NCBI RefSeq assembly: GCF_025024155.1
Contig: NW_026251743.1
Location: forward strand, 305,631-369,630
Direction of reading: 5' to 3'
Origin: Gamsiella multidivaricata
Taxonomy: Eukaryota > Mortierellomycota > Mortierellomycetes > Mortierellales > Mortierellaceae
Length of the DNA stretch: 64,000 nt
This document shows positions 23,941 to 37,108 of this stretch, in pieces; position 1 is the first letter of the stretch; every line of letters starts with the position of its first letter. The translations under genes were made by a program, and so were the position numbers. The notes beneath the pieces were generated by a model. That model did no database searches. It saw nothing but the letters and a program-made list of their open reading frames with translations, and was not told the DNA's origin.

Positions 23941-26900
23941 CTAGTTGCAGCAGTAATGCTGGATCAGCAGCGCAAGTCCCTTGGTGAGCAGCGGTTTGGT
24001 CATGTACTCGTCCATGCCTGCTTTGATACATGACTGCCAACAACGTTTTTTTTTTTTTAAAAAAAATGAGCCAGAAAGAGAGAGCAATGTCAGAGAGTGT
24101 CATTAATGAATGGTTGCAGGGCTGGTTAAGAGTATGAAGCGTACCTCTTTTGTTGATTGTTGAATATCAGCACTGAGTCCGACAATCGGAATACGCAGCA
24201 GTTGATCACCATTTTTCTGGTCCTGTGCAAATTCAGCTTCAAATGCGCGCACCTTCCGGGTTGCTGCCAGTCCGTCCATGATAGGCATGTGCTATAGCAG
24301 AATCATTGAGTAGCCTCGTAAATATTATGCAGGATATATCCGTCCTCCCCACATGAGTGACAAAACCGTGCCTTGCTTACAAAAAAAAACAGACTCAACA
24401 AAACTTACATGGTCAAAGATCGCGATGGCGTAGTGTCCAAGTTCGACAGAAAGCCATTCGTCAACAGCTTCCTGACCATTGTTAGCGATAAAGACATTCA
24501 TCCCTAACTTAGACAGTTGTCTACAGACGATAAGATACGTTAGCTCCAAATTCATATATTACAAATGAATCGTGTTCAGATAACATGGTACTTACTTCTC
24601 CAAAATCTTTTGTGATACAAAATCGTCTTCAGCGACTAAAACGTTCTTTCCGCGACAGCTTTCCCGTTGCTCCGAGGTCAAGAGCAGCGTCAGCGCATCG
24701 TTGTTACGGGCACGTCTAGGCATGTTACCATCATGTACCCCGATCAGGGTGCCACTCAGTCCCAGATTCCGCAGAGGTTCCTTCTCCGCGACAGGATCCA
24801 AAGAGTCCATTGTCTCATCCAAAAGAGTTGGCAGCTCAGGGTCGCTCAGGGTCGTTTTGTAACGTCTTTTCAGTTCTCCACCCGTCAATATATCCAGAGT
24901 TGCTTGATCTCGTCTCCGCTTCAGCGATGAAGACGGCTCGGACGAGGACGAAGTCGACATGGGCGAAGCTGACCGTCTTTGAGGCGATTCAGAGTACGAT
25001 GAGAATGTAGATGGGGACGATGACGTTGAAAGAGACGTAGCTCTATCTAAGGAGTGTCGCCGTCGTCTATCATTCTCCTGGCCATTATCGTAATCAAAGC
25101 TTTGCCCATCTTGTCCAACATGCTCACCATCGCGCACGACATGCCGTCCTACATCCGATGTCACCGAGTTCTTTCTCGTCTGGCCATGCTGATTGAGTGC
25201 GTTGTACAGTATCTGTAACAACTTCATCCGTCTCACAGGCTTGATCATCCGGTATACCTGGAATGTAGTGGTTTCCAGCCTTGGAACGCCATTGCTACTC
25301 GTGTCAGCTGAATGGGGGATGGGTCGCGCTACTGTAATTTGGCCCCGCGACTTCCGCTTCTTGAACAGCTGCGAAGGTACGCTGGCAGGCTTGTTCGCGA
25401 TGGTAGCCTCGGAAACGACGGCACTTCCAGCAATGTTAGCTAGGGCAGCGTGGTTCTGCTGGGCACTCATCTCATGAGTGATCCTCTGGACCCGACCCGC
25501 GGTCTTCCCTGGTGCACAATCCACCTCCAGAGGGCGGCAGATTCTCCCTCGACCTCCAATGTCAACTTGTGCAGACTCGGGTTCCTCCGACTCCGTGCGC
25601 GACTTCCGTGTCGCCGGCGGGAGGATCCATCGAAGAGTTTCAGTCGTAGGAGCCAAGAGCAACACAAATGCAACAGCTGGCGAGGGATAGATGCGGTCAA
25701 GCTCCGCAGAGTCCAGGACATGGTCGATCAAGATAAAATCAAACTGTGTCAGGCTATGAATAGTGGATATACCGCCCCACGACATCCCGGCTGCATTTTG
25801 ATCACGCGAAGCCGCCCCCATATGGTGCTCTGAATTATCGATACTCATGTTGTCAGGCTGGTTTGAACCAATAGATTCCTCGGTCATCATGATCGCTCCA
25901 CTGGCCAGCGCAGATGCCATAGTATCGTATTCGGCGCAAATGGTCCCCTTGAGCGTCCTGACGATCTGCTGCCGTAGCTGACGGTTCGGTGACAGGATCA
26001 AAACGGTCTTTTGCTTGATCGCCTCCAGTCGTGCGGTTAGGATCATACTACACTCCTTGAGTCTCGCAGCTTCCGCTGGACTCTGCTCCTCGTCATACAC
26101 AGTATCCGTCCTCAGCTTTGCCGTGAAGGCGAACGTTGCGCCTTTGCCTTTCTCGGACTCCACCGTGATCTTGCCCTGCATGTGAGCAATCAGCTGTGAG
26201 CAAATTGAGAGTCCAAGACCCGTACCACCATATTTGCGAGTTGTGCCGTTATCCGTTTGTTGGAAGGAGACAAATAACATCTTTTGCTCCTCGGGTGTCA
26301 TGCCGATTCCCTGATCCTTGACAGTGCAGTGCAACGTAATTTCGTCCCCCAGCTTTAAATCGTCAACTTCAATGTCGTGTTGCTGCCTATGCGTTTTCTT
26401 TCCTGCGAGAAGAGCGAGCACGTTCTGTGAGGACTTTTCGTTCTTATATCGAATAATATCTTCACGCCTGATCCTCTCGTGCCAGAACTCAACGACGACG
26501 TTGCCTGTGCTTGAGAACTTGATGGCGTTGCCGATAAGATTCATCAAGATCTGCTTTATCCTGTCGGGATCGCCAATTAAGATCAATGGGAGAGCATCGT
26601 CAAAAAGGATGATAAGTTCCAGTCCCTTACGGGAGGCGAGAGGAACCAGCAAATCACAAACATCTATAGTGAAAAAAACCACGGGAATGAATAATGACAA
26701 GAGTACCATTAGTATGGAAGAAGGAGGAGATAGGCGCAATATTGCGCTCTCGCAACGCTGTGATTACCTCCAAGGATCTCCTCAAAGCAAAGAGGGATGT
26801 GCTCCAATGTGACCTTATCCGCCTCCAACTTGCTAAAGTTGAGCAGGTCGTCCACAATCCGGATAAGCATCTCGCAGGAAGCTTTGGCCATATCCACGAA

Positions 26901-29900
26901 TTCAAACTGCTCATGTGACAACCCACTTGAGTCCCGCAACAGAGACAGCATCCCTAAAATCCCAGAAAAGGGTCTACAAAGACAGTACCGATAGAAAAGA
27001 GTGAATAAAAATGGGGCTAGTCTTTATAACCCATACATTCCCTGCTCCTAGGTCTAGAGCAAAGACGGGTAATAACTTACGTTCGCAATTCATGGCTCAT
27101 GTTGGCCAAAAAGTTGGATTTGAGCTGCACGGCGCGTCTCTGATCATCAATATCGATCGTTACCGTAAGCCATTGGATGATCTTATTATCTGGCGGAGAC
27201 TTGATCGGCAACATCCGCACGATCGCCCAGCGAAACGATCCGTCCTTCAGTTTATAACGACTCTCCCTAAATGTACGGTCAATTGTAAATGAGAAAGACT
27301 TGATGGTGGCTGTGGCCATCATACAACTGCAGTCACTACCGTTCACCTCACCATTGACAGGGTACGCCTGCTTGAACGCGCTCATGCCAATGTTGCGCGT
27401 ATATCGTAACCTCATCCTTGTGCGTCAAGATTTCCCATCCTGAGTCCATAATTTCATCCACAGTGAAGCCCGTCATGTCTCTCCAGCTTGAATTGATGTA
27501 CTGACAGTTTTCGGCGGTCGCGTCCCAGAGTGCTATGCCGCATGGCATATTCTCTAACAGCCCGTTGAGTTTCGTTTCCGACCGCAGGACCGACTGATAA
27601 AGCAAGGCGTTGGTGATCGAGATGCCGAGCTGCTGCACCAGTAGGTTCATGACTAACATCCGCTTGTTCGCAAAAGCACGCTCAGGAAAGTCTTCCATAT
27701 ATAGCACTCCAACCATGCCTGCCTTATGCAGGATAGGGGCGCAGAGAACAGTCTTGAGGTCTGCACGACGCTTCAAATAGTCGTCTGCGCAGAATCGGGG
27801 GTCGTCCTTGGCGTTGGTGAGCAGGCATAGCGCTGAGGTATTGACCACATAGTTAATGATTCCGTGGAATAATGAACTACACTTGCTTACTTTCATCGGC
27901 GGGTTCACGGCTTCACACCGCCCCATAGCGCCCTGAGAGGCTGCAAGGACAAGATCCTGGTCCTTGGATATCATCACACAACAACGCTTGGCTCCAACGC
28001 TCTGGTTGAGTACACCTAAGGACTTGACCAGCAGCAGATCCAGGTCGATCTCACTTGCGATAACTTGCATAGCTTCGATGACAGACGAGAAATCGAGGAC
28101 ATCCAAGTCTGTGCTATCCATCTCCGGAGATTGCGGCGAGGCCAATGAGTTGCTTTGCAGTTGATGAAGTGAACCAGTGGATAGGTTTACAGAAGAAGCA
28201 CTTCCAGCCAAAACACTCGACACCATGCATGACTCTGCCATAGCTGTCGCGGCCGCCGAGACAGCATCGTTTCCATAGTTACTGGGGCTATACATCGTCT
28301 TCGGACTACTACTGAGCCAGGAAGAAGTTCCGTTCGCAGGCGGCAAAGTGGCTGCAATAAGAGTTCCCGATCCTGCTGGTCCACTGGAGGTCAAGGGATA
28401 AATTGGTAGGTAGGAATCTGCTTCGTTGGGACGATAGAACAGTCCTCGTGCTGGCACTATAAGTTCGGCGTCTGGCAGGGACCCAAACATCTGGGGATAA
28501 ACCTTGTGGAACCAGAGAACCTTCCCGCGCGCACCCCAGTTCTGATAGCCCTTGCAAGCGTTCGCCATCAGACATCTTGCACTCGTGACAAGTCCATGCC
28601 TAAGATGACACTTGGCTGCCAGCTCGAACGCGAAACACTGGTGCAATGGGAAGTCACCTTCGGTCGCATAAGCAATGGCCTTCTCATACAACAACAGCAC
28701 ACTTTCCAAGTCTCTCGTACCATCCTCAGGCGCCTGGTCTGCAATCTCCGCCTCTAGTAAATGGAACATTGCCGCATGATTTGTTGGATATTTTGCTGCG
28801 TGTATCGCCATCTTATCGCGGATTGATAGGAGCCGACTCCGCATTTTCTTCTGAGCCTCCGGGTCTTTCTCATTCCGAAGTAGGTTCACCAGCGTCAACC
28901 CAATGACTGTAAAAATCCAGTGTGATATCCAGGACCCATCAAAGTTCATCATCGATTTGGGGTCGTCGTGCCATGTAGTCGTCACCTTGTTGATGTACGC
29001 GTAGTGGCCGAACACGAAGGCTGCCACGACCTTGAGCACTAAATACATGTTGTTATTATGGACCATCACCAGAGCCTTGTCTCGTTTTCCATGTATTTTC
29101 GATTCGGCGAATTCATTGTCGTCAAAGATCGTCTCCGGGTTGTTTGAGTGTGTTTCTCCTTTCAGGCATTTGATGAGCTGTAGACTCCCGTGTATGACTT
29201 CTACGCCATGCGACTTGGGCCCAAATGCGGTGTGCTTGGCGATAAGGTCCATTGTGGCAGCCATACAGTCGCGAAGATGCACTCTTCCTAGCAAGATTCG
29301 CATCATCGAGACGTGTATCATTCCCGCTGTATGAAAGAGCCGATCACAAGCCAAGTCCGCATCCTGAAGGATTTCCTCTAGTGCAGGTATTGAGTTAGCG
29401 ACGTGATCGCCCCATTGTTGGACAGTCAGGTTAAAAAGGAGCTTCACATGGTGATTGTCCTTGCACAGCTTGCAGGCCAATCTAAAGAGATTTGCTAGGT
29501 ATTAGCAATAGTGTCCAAACCTGACCCTTTGATCTTCACTAAAATCCTTGACTGCAATAAAGTATATCTTACTTCCCGAGCTCGTAGACTTTGTCAAGGC
29601 AGCCGTGCCATGTGGCATGCGTGAGAGCAAACGAGACTATCGCGCGCCCAGCACTATTTGTGATACCGTTTTCACATACTAGCTTAATCGCCTGAGCAAT
29701 GCCGGCAGCCAAGAAAGGAACGTTATTGTAGTACAATGTAGCACTAGTAGCATGAAGGAAAGACATTTTCAATAAATGCTAGGAAAATACATACACAACT
29801 TGGAATTTAGCATCCTTTAGAAGTCTCAGGTGAATGGTGCGAGTCGCTTACTTGGCTGTCGATAGCACCTCCATCATAGCAATGATCCTTAAATCTGTGC

Positions 29901-32900
29901 ACTGTTTGGGATATTCAGCCTCCAGCTCTGCCATATGATCCATCAGCATGAAATGTGTCCAGTTGTAGAGCTCTCGAATTTCCTGCTGCGTAGGACAGAA
30001 CGACACGTCCTTGGACAATCCAAGCTCTTGCAAACATCGGATCGCGAGGATGGTTGCCTGCTCTGGCCGACTATAAGCCCAGACAAACAACTCGATCTGA
30101 TGCTGATACACGCGCGCGCGGTCAATCGGATCCGTGATCTCGGCTAGCACGCCATCGCCAATCTCCATGGCCCGGTCGAAATTTTCGAGCCATCTTTGAG
30201 CTTCGATGCACTGCATATGCAGCTTGAGTGCTTCTTGGTAAAGAGCCAACTTCCCGGACATACTCTCTGCCTCAGGCTTGCTCTCCATGCGCACATTGCT
30301 CTGTCCATCGCGAGTATCGTCAGTGCCTGCAGTAGCGTCCTCCTGCTCATATGGATCCCAGCAATTATTGGGTAGAAGCAGCATCGCAGCATCCCAATAT
30401 TCCATTGCCTTGTCTTGAGCTCCGGTCTTTTGGGACCTTTCGCCTGCCAAAGTGAGAATGGCCCGTAAAATCCGGGCGTCCAGCTCGGCTGGCCGAGTCT
30501 GGTCAGCTTCATCCGCCACAGGGACCCAGTACGGCTTTTCCTTTGCCTCACGCTCTTCCAAGCCTGGGGTAATTTTTTTCTTGGCAAGATCAATGCATTG
30601 CAACAAATGAGTGGCGGCCCTGAACTCCTGTCCCGGCGATCGAACCAAGATCTTGACCATTTCGTAATGGAGTCGCTCCTTCTCGTCCGTGCCTTCCAAC
30701 AACCCAAGCGCAACCCTCCGCATGACGTTGTGATGCCATCGCAAGACGTCTGTGATCGAAGTGTAAACGAGAATACCCTCACTCAATGCCGATTGTAATC
30801 CAGCCATGGCACTGCTTCCATTGTTCGAGTCAGGCACGATGGTCTCCGGCGCGTAGTTCTGCTGTTCCGGTGGTAGGTTTTGATTTGGTCCGCGTCCTAT
30901 CCATACATACGCTGTGGAGGCTAGATGTTGCAAGTCGTGTATGGTGAAAACAGAGCCACAAATTGCTGCACAGATGAGTGTCTTCTTGGTATCGCAATCC
31001 AGTGCTCTGAACCTACTCTCCAGAAATGCATACTCCTCCCCGGTGAGCTTTCTCACCACGTCTGCCAATGTTTCTGGACACGACTCCCAATCCCAGACTC
31101 TTTTGGTGTGGTCGAAATAAATCGTTCGATTCCTGTGCAATTCTAGTACCAACTGCCGAATCGTGAGCCATGATTTTTGGTGGAGTACTATCGCAAGAGG
31201 GAGCACATCTGCCACACTGCGATGAAGAAGCACCCCCAAAAACTCTTGAATGGCCTCCAATGTAGGGTTGAGTAGTCGAATGAATCTTACTCCTCCACCT
31301 CCGCGTACCACTAGTGGCAGGCGGGCAGTCCTAATAGCTGCCGCCTGAGTCATAGGCGAAGAGGTACTCGCAGTCCGGCTCAGGTCCGATATCTCATGCA
31401 CCAAAGGGTCATGGTGCATGCTGCTGGACGGTTCATAGCTTCCTGTGTGATAGGCTCCTGTAACATTTCTGCCGCCCAATATCTGCTTTACCTTGATTAA
31501 ACAGTCGACAGTATCCCGATGTGTCATGATCAATACAATGGGCAGCCGTTTGCTGACGTTGACTAAGGTGGCCAACAAGGCGATCGAGTTTTCGTCTGCG
31601 TAATGGATGTCGTCGATCAGCCATGTCATGAAGAAATGCGTCGATATGACCCTGATCAGCTTTAGAATTAAGGCATGGAACCTGGCGATAGAATGTGTCA
31701 GTGGAACGTCTTTGCTCTTGGACATCTCCGAGCCTCTGAAGAAGTATTTCAGTTCTGGCACAAGGTCGCAAACAATCCCAATTCCAGAATTGGGACCAAA
31801 TGCCGTCCGGATCGCAACCACCAAGGACGCCAAAGCTTCTGTATGCTGAGTCAGGAGTTGCTGCAGGACGCTCTGGATGCATGAAATGATGGCAGAGTAC
31901 GGCTCGGATCCCTCCGCTTCGAAGACACCTCCCGCAAAGAGGCCAGAATTGCGGGCAACCATGGCCATTCCTCTGATAAGGACCGTTCTATATGGAGCAT
32001 GGAGTTTGGGATAGTTGCGTTAGCACTACTGTTAATGTAATGAAGCCCCATATACATAGTTGGTCACAAATACCTACTTTCCAACGCCAGATGGACCGCT
32101 GACAAAGATTGCTCGCACCACAGAATCAGTGGCCTCTGATCCTCTGGGTACAGATTTACCACCATCGAACGGTTTTGGTGTCCTGAGCAGTGTCTTTGAT
32201 GAAAGAGGGATTTTGGAGCATGCCTGTCTTTGCAGAGAGACGATGTCGTCCTCGAAAACGTAATGGTCCGAGTCATTGAATGTTGTGGGCCTCACATCTA
32301 CATTGTCGTCTTCCGAGGAACAGGTGTAGGGGCTATCGTTATTGAGTGAATGCTTACAGGCGCTAGCTGCCTGTGAGATGGCGGCGGATATCATCTGCTG
32401 CTCGACATGACGCCCAAAGACAGTATTCGGCAGCACGAACTGGCAGGAGATGTCATATTTGCCGAGTGGAAACGATTTGATCTAGAGAAAGAATAGAGAT
32501 GTATGGGGTTAGAAATGAAGAGACCATAAAGCTGATAAGCCGAATATTGCAAATGATCTTAAACAGCACCTACAGTGCCGGTCCTGTGTAGTTCATTGAG
32601 GCACCTAAGAATGTCCTGCTTAAAACCAAATGCATTTTGATATCTCTGGCTTGGTTGCTATTGCATTCAAAGAATAGGAGATAAGAGATTTTTTCTGCAG
32701 AGTACGCATAGGGCTACTCCAATGCGGATCATGAAATACTGTTCACCGCAGTACCTTCCGCGTCATCTTTCGTAGTATGTCGTCGATTATCGGGGGCATA
32801 TCCGGCCTGAACATTCCCAGAGGTGGAAGATCGATAGACAGGACACCTATTTCAATCGCACAAATAGTGAGTATTTTCAGCTTCAGCGGATCTGAGGCAG

Positions 32901-34868
32901 CATTGATAATGCTAAGGTCCGAGGGATGTTACCTTGCAGGATCTGGACACTGTCGTTCCCTCGGTTCGGAAACTGCATCGTCAGTAGCGAGAACAGAGTT
33001 GTACCTAATCCGTAGATATCCGTCCTGTGGTCCATCCAAGTCTCTGCTCGACCTGTCTGCTCCGGTGCCAAGTACTGTAGATGATACTCTAAATAGCCTG
33101 GAATCTGCCACTCAAAGATGTTGTTGGGCGCCCTTGCTCTCTCGTGGCTCAGAATCTTGGAGTGCGTAAAGTCGAATAGCCGTAGCCTCGTCTTATTCAG
33201 ATCTATTTCGGATAGAGATGGGTTGTCGCTCTGTATAACTGACTCAGTATCCTGACCATGTTGTTGTACAGAGCTGTCGACTGCTGTAGAGTCTGCAACG
33301 TGATATAACGAAGATGGGTTTGGCTGGGGTATACTGGTGGAGACCTGTTTCTGTCTTCCGTCCGTCTTGGAAAGGACGGGGCCAGTGATGTCTGTGTCAG
33401 GAGGCGCCCAATGAAACGCAGTGGGGCAAAGAGCGAGGTGCGCCATGTTCGATCGCTGCAACGCCTCCAATACACACGCGGCCTTTAAGCAAAACACCAG
33501 AAATGCATAAACATCAGGAAAAGGAGATCCTACAAGTCGCTTAGCAGGGTGCTCTAGGCTTTGGTGACCATCCGTTTCGTCCAAGCCTAGAAACCGGTGA
33601 TGATATGAGGAAAGCAAGTTCGGCCCCAGTCGTCGCATGATAAGTAAAGATATTTCAGGTTGCTCCAAGTCCACAAAATCCTCGACGATCCTGTTGAAGT
33701 ATTTTTCTCCCTCCACGAGTCCTGCTGAAGATATTGTGCTCCCTTCAATCTCTGTCTCTATTGTTGGCGGCTCAGCGCCCTGTGAACGTGGGACGCCTTT
33801 CGGATCGAATTCTGAGTCGATAATCTCTAGCCGTTTAAGGATCCGGTGCTCATGCTGTAGCAAGATCCTAGATTGGTGCAACTTTCCAGTGACAGGCAGC
33901 TCGTCCGATATCCGTGTGCCCATCATCAAGCCCATGTTTCCTGCCTGTGACCCTCTTCGAAAGTCGTACCCGGCCACCTTAGGTGGTACAAAAGCAGAGC
34001 TATTGGTGTGTGAAGGTGCCCTGTATGGATTGTCATGGTGTGACTCTTGTTGAGAGTGGTTTTGCTGCTTCGATGCTGGGTGCATATGAAAAGAGTTCAT
34101 ATGTGTGTAACCGGACGACGATCTACTGGCGCCTGGTCGACGTTGGGTGTTTGGTGTGATAAACTCCTTTTCCCGCTGTGGAAGGGTCTTTAGAAGCGAC
34201 GATAGAATCGATGGGGGAACCGCGGCCTGTGTAGCGCCTAAGGACAGCACTTTGGCGGGGCCCAAAAGAGTCGAGGTTGTTGCTGGATTCAGTGTTGATC
34301 GTGCAGAGGAGTTGGCGATGAAGCTGTCATTCGACGATATACTCGATTCGGTTGATGCGTCAGTCTGAAGGGAGAGGCGCCGATGCCAGCGCAAACTGTA
34401 ATCTAATTTGGAATCCTGCATGTGCTGATGGCCTGTATCCTCAGTGCTTGGGACTGAGTTGGATCGCCCAGACCGAGAAGGCGCACTTGCGATAGAGCTG
34501 GATATTGAGTTGTAGGCAGTTGAAGTATTATCCGCTGGTTCTCCGAACAGGACTCCATTTCCGGTGCTCTGGTTTGCGTTGTTCAATTGTCGTGAAACGT
34601 TATGGTTGGTGGGTTGTTGGAGCTCTTGCCGTTGCAGTGTTGGGCCTGGAGAGCTGGTCCTGATAAAGATTGAGGGAGGGGGGTGACTAGGCATCCCTGC
34701 AATTGGCGAATGATGTACTTCGGGATATCTGATGGGCGGCTGTAACAACATGGAAGCCAGGGTGCTTTGATTATTGCGCTGTGCTGGCTGGCGCTCATGC
34801 GAGGACGAGGACGAGGACGACTTGGACGCTCCTCCATGCGAGGATGCAGTTGATTGAGATTGGTTCAT
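23941..34868 (-). CDS. Group X-type hybrid histidine kinase with N-terminal kinase-like and AAA domains, 3260 aa
   Basis: Thirteen exons on minus: 34868-32933, 32846-32755, 32657-32574, 32481-32078, 31987-29852, 29743-29573, 29481-27366, 27298-27081, 26973-26768, 26663-24596, 24520-24409, 24291-24145 and 24033-23941; total coding length is an exact multiple of three with all phases matching. Domains in order: Ser-rich N-terminus; Ser/Thr kinase-like domain (LRLFDFTHSK, YLAPEQTGRAETW, DIYGLGTTLFSLL); AAA-type NTPase with Walker A GPSGVGKT formed across a splice; long helical repeat region; GAF domain (QSVGAKRCCVMI to VGVLYMEDFPERAF); PAS domain (GIALWDATAENCQYIN); HisKA with phospho-accepting MSHELRTP; HATPase with GDPDRIKQILMNLIGNA, DQGIGM and YGGTGLGLSI; a degenerate receiver-like stretch; and a REC domain with VLVAEDDFVSQ, IFDHHMPIMDG (likely phospho-Asp) and TKP. 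Related Mak2/Mak3-type kinases sense oxidative stress. The intron at 27299-27365 is the least certain junction. Confidence 0.9.
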
Positions 34869-35183
34869 CCTTGAACGCTTCTTGTACTGGATTGCAGCGA
34901 TGTTCCTTTTTTCTTTATGTCGTTAATGAAGAAGGAAGACGAGTTCGATGAAAGGATTAATTGGATTGTGCTATTTTGGGCGCGTCCCTTGTTAACCTGT
35001 CCATTTTCTATACGTTAATAATCATACTTTTCGACCGGTGTATTTTGATATGGCACACTTCACTGTTTGTCGACCGATATTGTTGGCCAGCAGCCACCGA
35101 GGGTACGCAGGATTTGATATTAGGTTTTGGGGTTGTGCCTGTATAAAAGGAGGATCGAAGCCAGCGGTCTTTTGTTCCTTGTT

Positions 35184-35225
35184 CCAGTTGAACAAGAAGA
35201 CCGTTGTGCTGATCACTCGCTACAG
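35184..35225 (+). repeat. 42-bp direct repeat, copy 1
   Basis: Starts ccagttgaacaagaagaccg and ends actcgctacag; identical to 35266-35307, 40 bp apart. Confidence 0.92.
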
Positions 35226-35265
35226 GTACCCTTTTGCTTAGATATATCAATAATGAATTATGGCC

Positions 35266-35307
35266 CCAGTTGAACAAGAAGACCGTTGTGCTGATCACTC
35301 GCTACAG
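35266..35307 (+). repeat. 42-bp direct repeat, copy 2
   Basis: Exact second copy of 35184-35225. Too long to be chance; a local duplication about 0.4 kb upstream of the histidine kinase start codon. Confidence 0.92.
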
Positions 35308-36149
35308 TGTGCGTAGTTGTGCGTTAGACCCTTGTATTCAGTGTGGAACACAAATTATTCGAGCATTCAGATTGGGAGTTTCCTTACTCCATACAACTGT
35401 AAAAGAACTATCTCCAAGCGCAACAATATAACTGCAGCCATTAATTCTAATTGATACACGCCAGATAACCGTCAAGTCGCGCCTACCACCGCTTAGAACG
35501 CAACTCAAAAGCCCTACCTCGCTGTCAGTCCATCAGCGTACTTGCTCCTATCGTTCAACACTTCTTTTTTCGAATCATTTGCGACTTCGGGAGTAATGGT
35601 TCTGGATCCAAGGCGGACGCAAGATCCACAACGGACGCAGCATCCCAGACGCTCAAAATCCGAGGCACATTCGTATCTTTCAAGACTCTAACCCTTGCTA
35701 GCACTGAACTTGGCCTTGGGTCTCAGCATACTCTACAGCTAGTACGCAGCCGATTCATGAAGTTGAGCGAGCGCACAGCAGCATGAAGTCGTCGCTGAGC
35801 CTGGCATCTTTATTACAAGTATTCGCCGCAAAGAAGGTGTCACAAGAAGCATTGACCACGAGGTACCACAAGTCAGACGTGCAGGGCAATGGACAGACAG
35901 ATGTCCCTGTCCAAGACTTTGTTCGGTGAAACCCAGTCGCAAACTATCGTTATCTTGGCAGCTTTACCCTGCATCAGATGGGGACCGGAACGGAGAAACT
36001 CGTGTTTTACGGAGGCTCTGTCCAAGCGAAGGGCACTCAATCTGAAGAGTCTACTACAGATAGCACGACGAACTCTTTTTTTTTTTTTTTTTTCTGAGTG
36101 TAGTTTGTGCGTCTACTCGCCTATTTTGTTCAGCTGTCCATCTATGCTG

Positions 36150-36366
36150 TGCTTTGGTCGAGAGCGTTACCAAACGATCTTACTGCAAGGTGCTATTGAC
36201 CACAGTCCTCTGCTCTCTCAACTTGAACACGATGCTGAGTGCGTCTATGACGTTCCTCAACTCGGGAAACCCACTCGCGCTCGATATGTAGTGCTTTTGA
36301 ACGACGGGTCATATCTCTACGTATGTTTTCTACTTTTAAGCACTAGACTGGTCTGCTGTCGTTTCT
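36150..36366 (+). pseudogene. Possible MULE/FAR1-type transposase remnant (decayed SWIM zinc finger)
   Basis: The frame reads TRARYVVLLNDGSYLYVC, then LLLSTRLVCCRF. SWIM fingers of MULE-type transposases usually end an 'LLNDGSY-CxC-(n)-GLVCRH' block; here one Cys and the His are replaced, and the frame then stops. This is a remnant at best. Recognition is from a short motif only. Confidence 0.35.
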
Positions 36367-37077
36367 AAAAGAACTGTTTGTTGACATGAAGTGCAAGCGC
36401 TCTATCAGGTTCATCAAGACAAGATGACTTCTTGAGGCCTATTTGAGCGACGCGGAATTTCACTTGCTTAAAGAGCCACTCCTGTTCCTTACCAATAATA
36501 AGAGAACGATTAGCTGAAAGGGTGATAATACTAGGCTACATGAAAACGTTAGCAATCCTTTCATTTCAACGACAGAAGAATGTATGAAAAAACTCTGGGG
36601 GAAGATAGAGGTGGCGGAAAGGCAACTTCCGACTCGAACCAGCGATAAACAGGCCCAGAAGACTGAAACAAGACAGAGGAAGATTCTAAGGAGGCTCAAG
36701 GAGGGTGGGATCCAATGATGAAGGAAGACGATGGCAGATGGCCAAAGGAATAGAGCAACAGCAGTCTTTGGTAAACACAAAAAAAAAGACGTGTCGAACG
36801 ATAGAAACAAGTGCGCCGATGGGCTGACAGGGAAGCGGGTTTTATTAGCTGTCAAGCTAAGGTCTTTACTAAAAAGGGTGACAAACTGGAAGTCGAAAAG
36901 AAGGATAATAAGAGAATACGAGGCTGGCAGCATTTCTTTTGTAATTTACCAGAATGCGTGCGCAGCGGCGGAAGTGTCTTTAGACTGTCCGAGGCAACAG
37001 AACATGCTTCAATGCAAAATATAGCTTTCATCCCTGACCTCGGGTGGCATACAAAAGCCAAGAATGTCCTGCAGGCC

Positions 37078-37108
37078 CAGGCTCGACAGGCCCAGCACGC
37101 CCAGCACG
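37078..37108 (+). repeat. Tandem cccagcacg-type units
   Basis: Three to four 9-nt units (cccaggctc, cccagcacg, cccagcacg), like those at 8816-8852. Confidence 0.55.

Noticed and set aside
27290..27370. Apparent frameshift in the histidine kinase PAS domain
   Set aside because: A 67-nt intron (27299-27365) with GT..AG ends restores phase, and total exon length is an exact multiple of three, so decay is not needed.
35750..35935. Possible Crypton/tyrosine-recombinase fragment (QVRRAGQW)
   Set aside because: Only a few residues resemble the family; no catalytic Arg/His/Tyr arrangement is visible.
36600..36660. tRNA-like GGTTCGAGTC on the minus strand
   Set aside because: The flanking bases do not form a T-arm stem and no acceptor or anticodon arm is present.
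36460..36933. 157-codon hydrophobic minus ORF
   Set aside because: Low-complexity hydrophobic reading of a purine-rich strand; no support from motifs or splice sites.
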